Origin: Dehalococcoidia bacterium
GTDB lineage: Bacteria > Chloroflexota > Dehalococcoidia > GIF9 > AB-539-J10
DNA: 12,604 bases
Direction of reading: 5' to 3'
NCBI GenBank assembly: GCA_030603485.1
Contig: JAUVXS010000040.1
Coordinates: 1 to 12,604, forward strand
The position numbers and the translations under genes are program-made. This document shows positions 12,195-12,604 of the stretch, piece after piece. The notes beneath the pieces were generated by a model, which ran no database searches, was not told where the DNA came from, and saw only the letters and a program-made list of their open reading frames with translations. Positions within the stretch are counted from its first letter, which is position 1; the number at the start of each line of letters is the position of its first letter.

Positions 12195-12604
12195 ATGACC
12201 ACAAATAGAGAGGTTTTCGACCAAATAGCTGAAAGTTGGTATCAGGTGAGGCACTGGCCTTTATTAAGAGACGAGCTAGAGGAGATGGCGGCAAGATGGC
12301 AAAGCGGAAAGCTGCTAAATGTGGGCTGCGCTCATGGACCAGACTTCTTGCCTTTCAGCCAGGGCTTTGAACTCTGCGGGGTAGATTCCTCCCCAGCCAT
12401 GCTTAAGCAAGCTCTGAGATATTCTGCCAAGTTGAAGCTTTATGTCTACTTAATAGCTGCTGATGCCTTGCTCCTCCCCTTCCCCGATAATACCTTCGAT
12501 TGGGCAATATCAGTAGCCACCTACCACCATATCAAAGGCAATGAGGAACGGGGAAAAGCATTCGTAGAATTAAAACGGGTATTAAAGCCCCAGGGTGAGG
12601 CTTT
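12195..12604 (+). CDS. Class I SAM-dependent methyltransferase, Trm9/ALKBH8-like (runs off right edge)
   Basis: 136 codons are visible. The Rossmann-fold methyltransferase shows motif I LNVGCAHGPD (41-50), the acidic ribose-binding residue in GVDSS (D64), ADALLLPFPDNTFDWAISV (89-107), and the signature ATYHHI with a nearby ER pair (108-119), then LKRVLKPQG. The N-terminal NREVFDQIAESW...RHWP and the HHI...ER block resemble Trm9/ALKBH8, which methylate carboxymethyl groups on wobble uridine. General class I methyltransferases share motif I and the PFPDNTFD block, so the Trm9 assignment is inference, strengthened by the divergent elp3. The ATG at 12195 lacks a good ribosome site. The C-terminus, needed to judge the family properly, is outside the window. 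Confidence 0.75.
   Translation, partial: MTTNREVFDQIAESWYQVRHWPLLRDELEEMAARWQSGKLLNVGCAHGPDFLPFSQGFELCGVDSSPAMLKQALRYSAKLKLYVYLIAADALLLPFPDNTFDWAISVATYHHIKGNEERGKAFVELKRVLKPQGEA

Noticed and set aside
1..12604. CRISPR arrays, tRNA or rRNA genes
   Set aside because: No regularly spaced direct repeats were seen, and scanning for T-loop-like GGTTCGA motifs with paired arms gave no cloverleaf on either strand.

Overview
The window looks like an accessory-rich stretch of a bacterial chromosome with mid-range GC. The best guess is an anaerobic Chloroflexota of the Dehalococcoidia type. This rests on a bacterial Elp3 of about 460 residues (a form characterised from Dehalococcoides), a small Cys-rich protein of the DUF6485 type beside RNase PH, a LarA-like enzyme, and many small membrane proteins. 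The taxonomic call is inference; no rRNA or tRNA gene is present to anchor it.

Layout. 1-488 (minus): the N-terminal part of RNase PH running off the left edge, preceded by the DUF6485-like gene. 647-1159 (plus): a stand-alone DEDDy-type exonuclease domain. 1204-4518 (minus): a membrane-anchored transglutaminase-like protein, a transketolase split into two adjacent genes (N-half 2891-3757, C-half 1953-2888), and a HAD-family hydrolase. 4555-5718 (plus): a radical SAM protein divergent from the HAD gene, with a promoter that predicts a leaderless mRNA. 5849-6205 (plus): a broken MTH938/DUF498-like gene with one in-frame amber codon and no stop at its expected end. 6224-7168 (minus): a zinc-ribbon membrane protein with an internal tandem duplication, followed by a small two-helix membrane protein.

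7190-9870 is a rearranged zone. It holds pieces of at least one further copy of the zinc-ribbon gene (3' end at 7192-7243, 5' portion at 9686-9865), a decayed IS630-like transposase (7403-7912), the C-terminal tail of an rve-type transposase (9475-9684), and, between these, an intact LarA-like gene (8143-9417). A good candidate promoter for the LarA-like gene lies inside the transposase tail.

9889-12604: two small membrane proteins and elp3 (minus), then a divergent, truncated methyltransferase (plus) resembling the Trm9/ALKBH8 type. Elp3 makes cm5U at tRNA wobble position 34 and Trm9-type enzymes methylate that product, so the pair may form a two-step wobble-uridine pathway. An interspersed palindromic repeat lies between them.

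Most genes are housekeeping or metabolic singletons. I do not see a clear defence, secretion or biosynthetic system. The most interesting points are the Elp3 and Trm9-like pairing, the zinc-ribbon gene fragments bracketing the LarA-like gene, the helix duplication in the zinc-ribbon protein, and the amber-interrupted MTH938-like gene.
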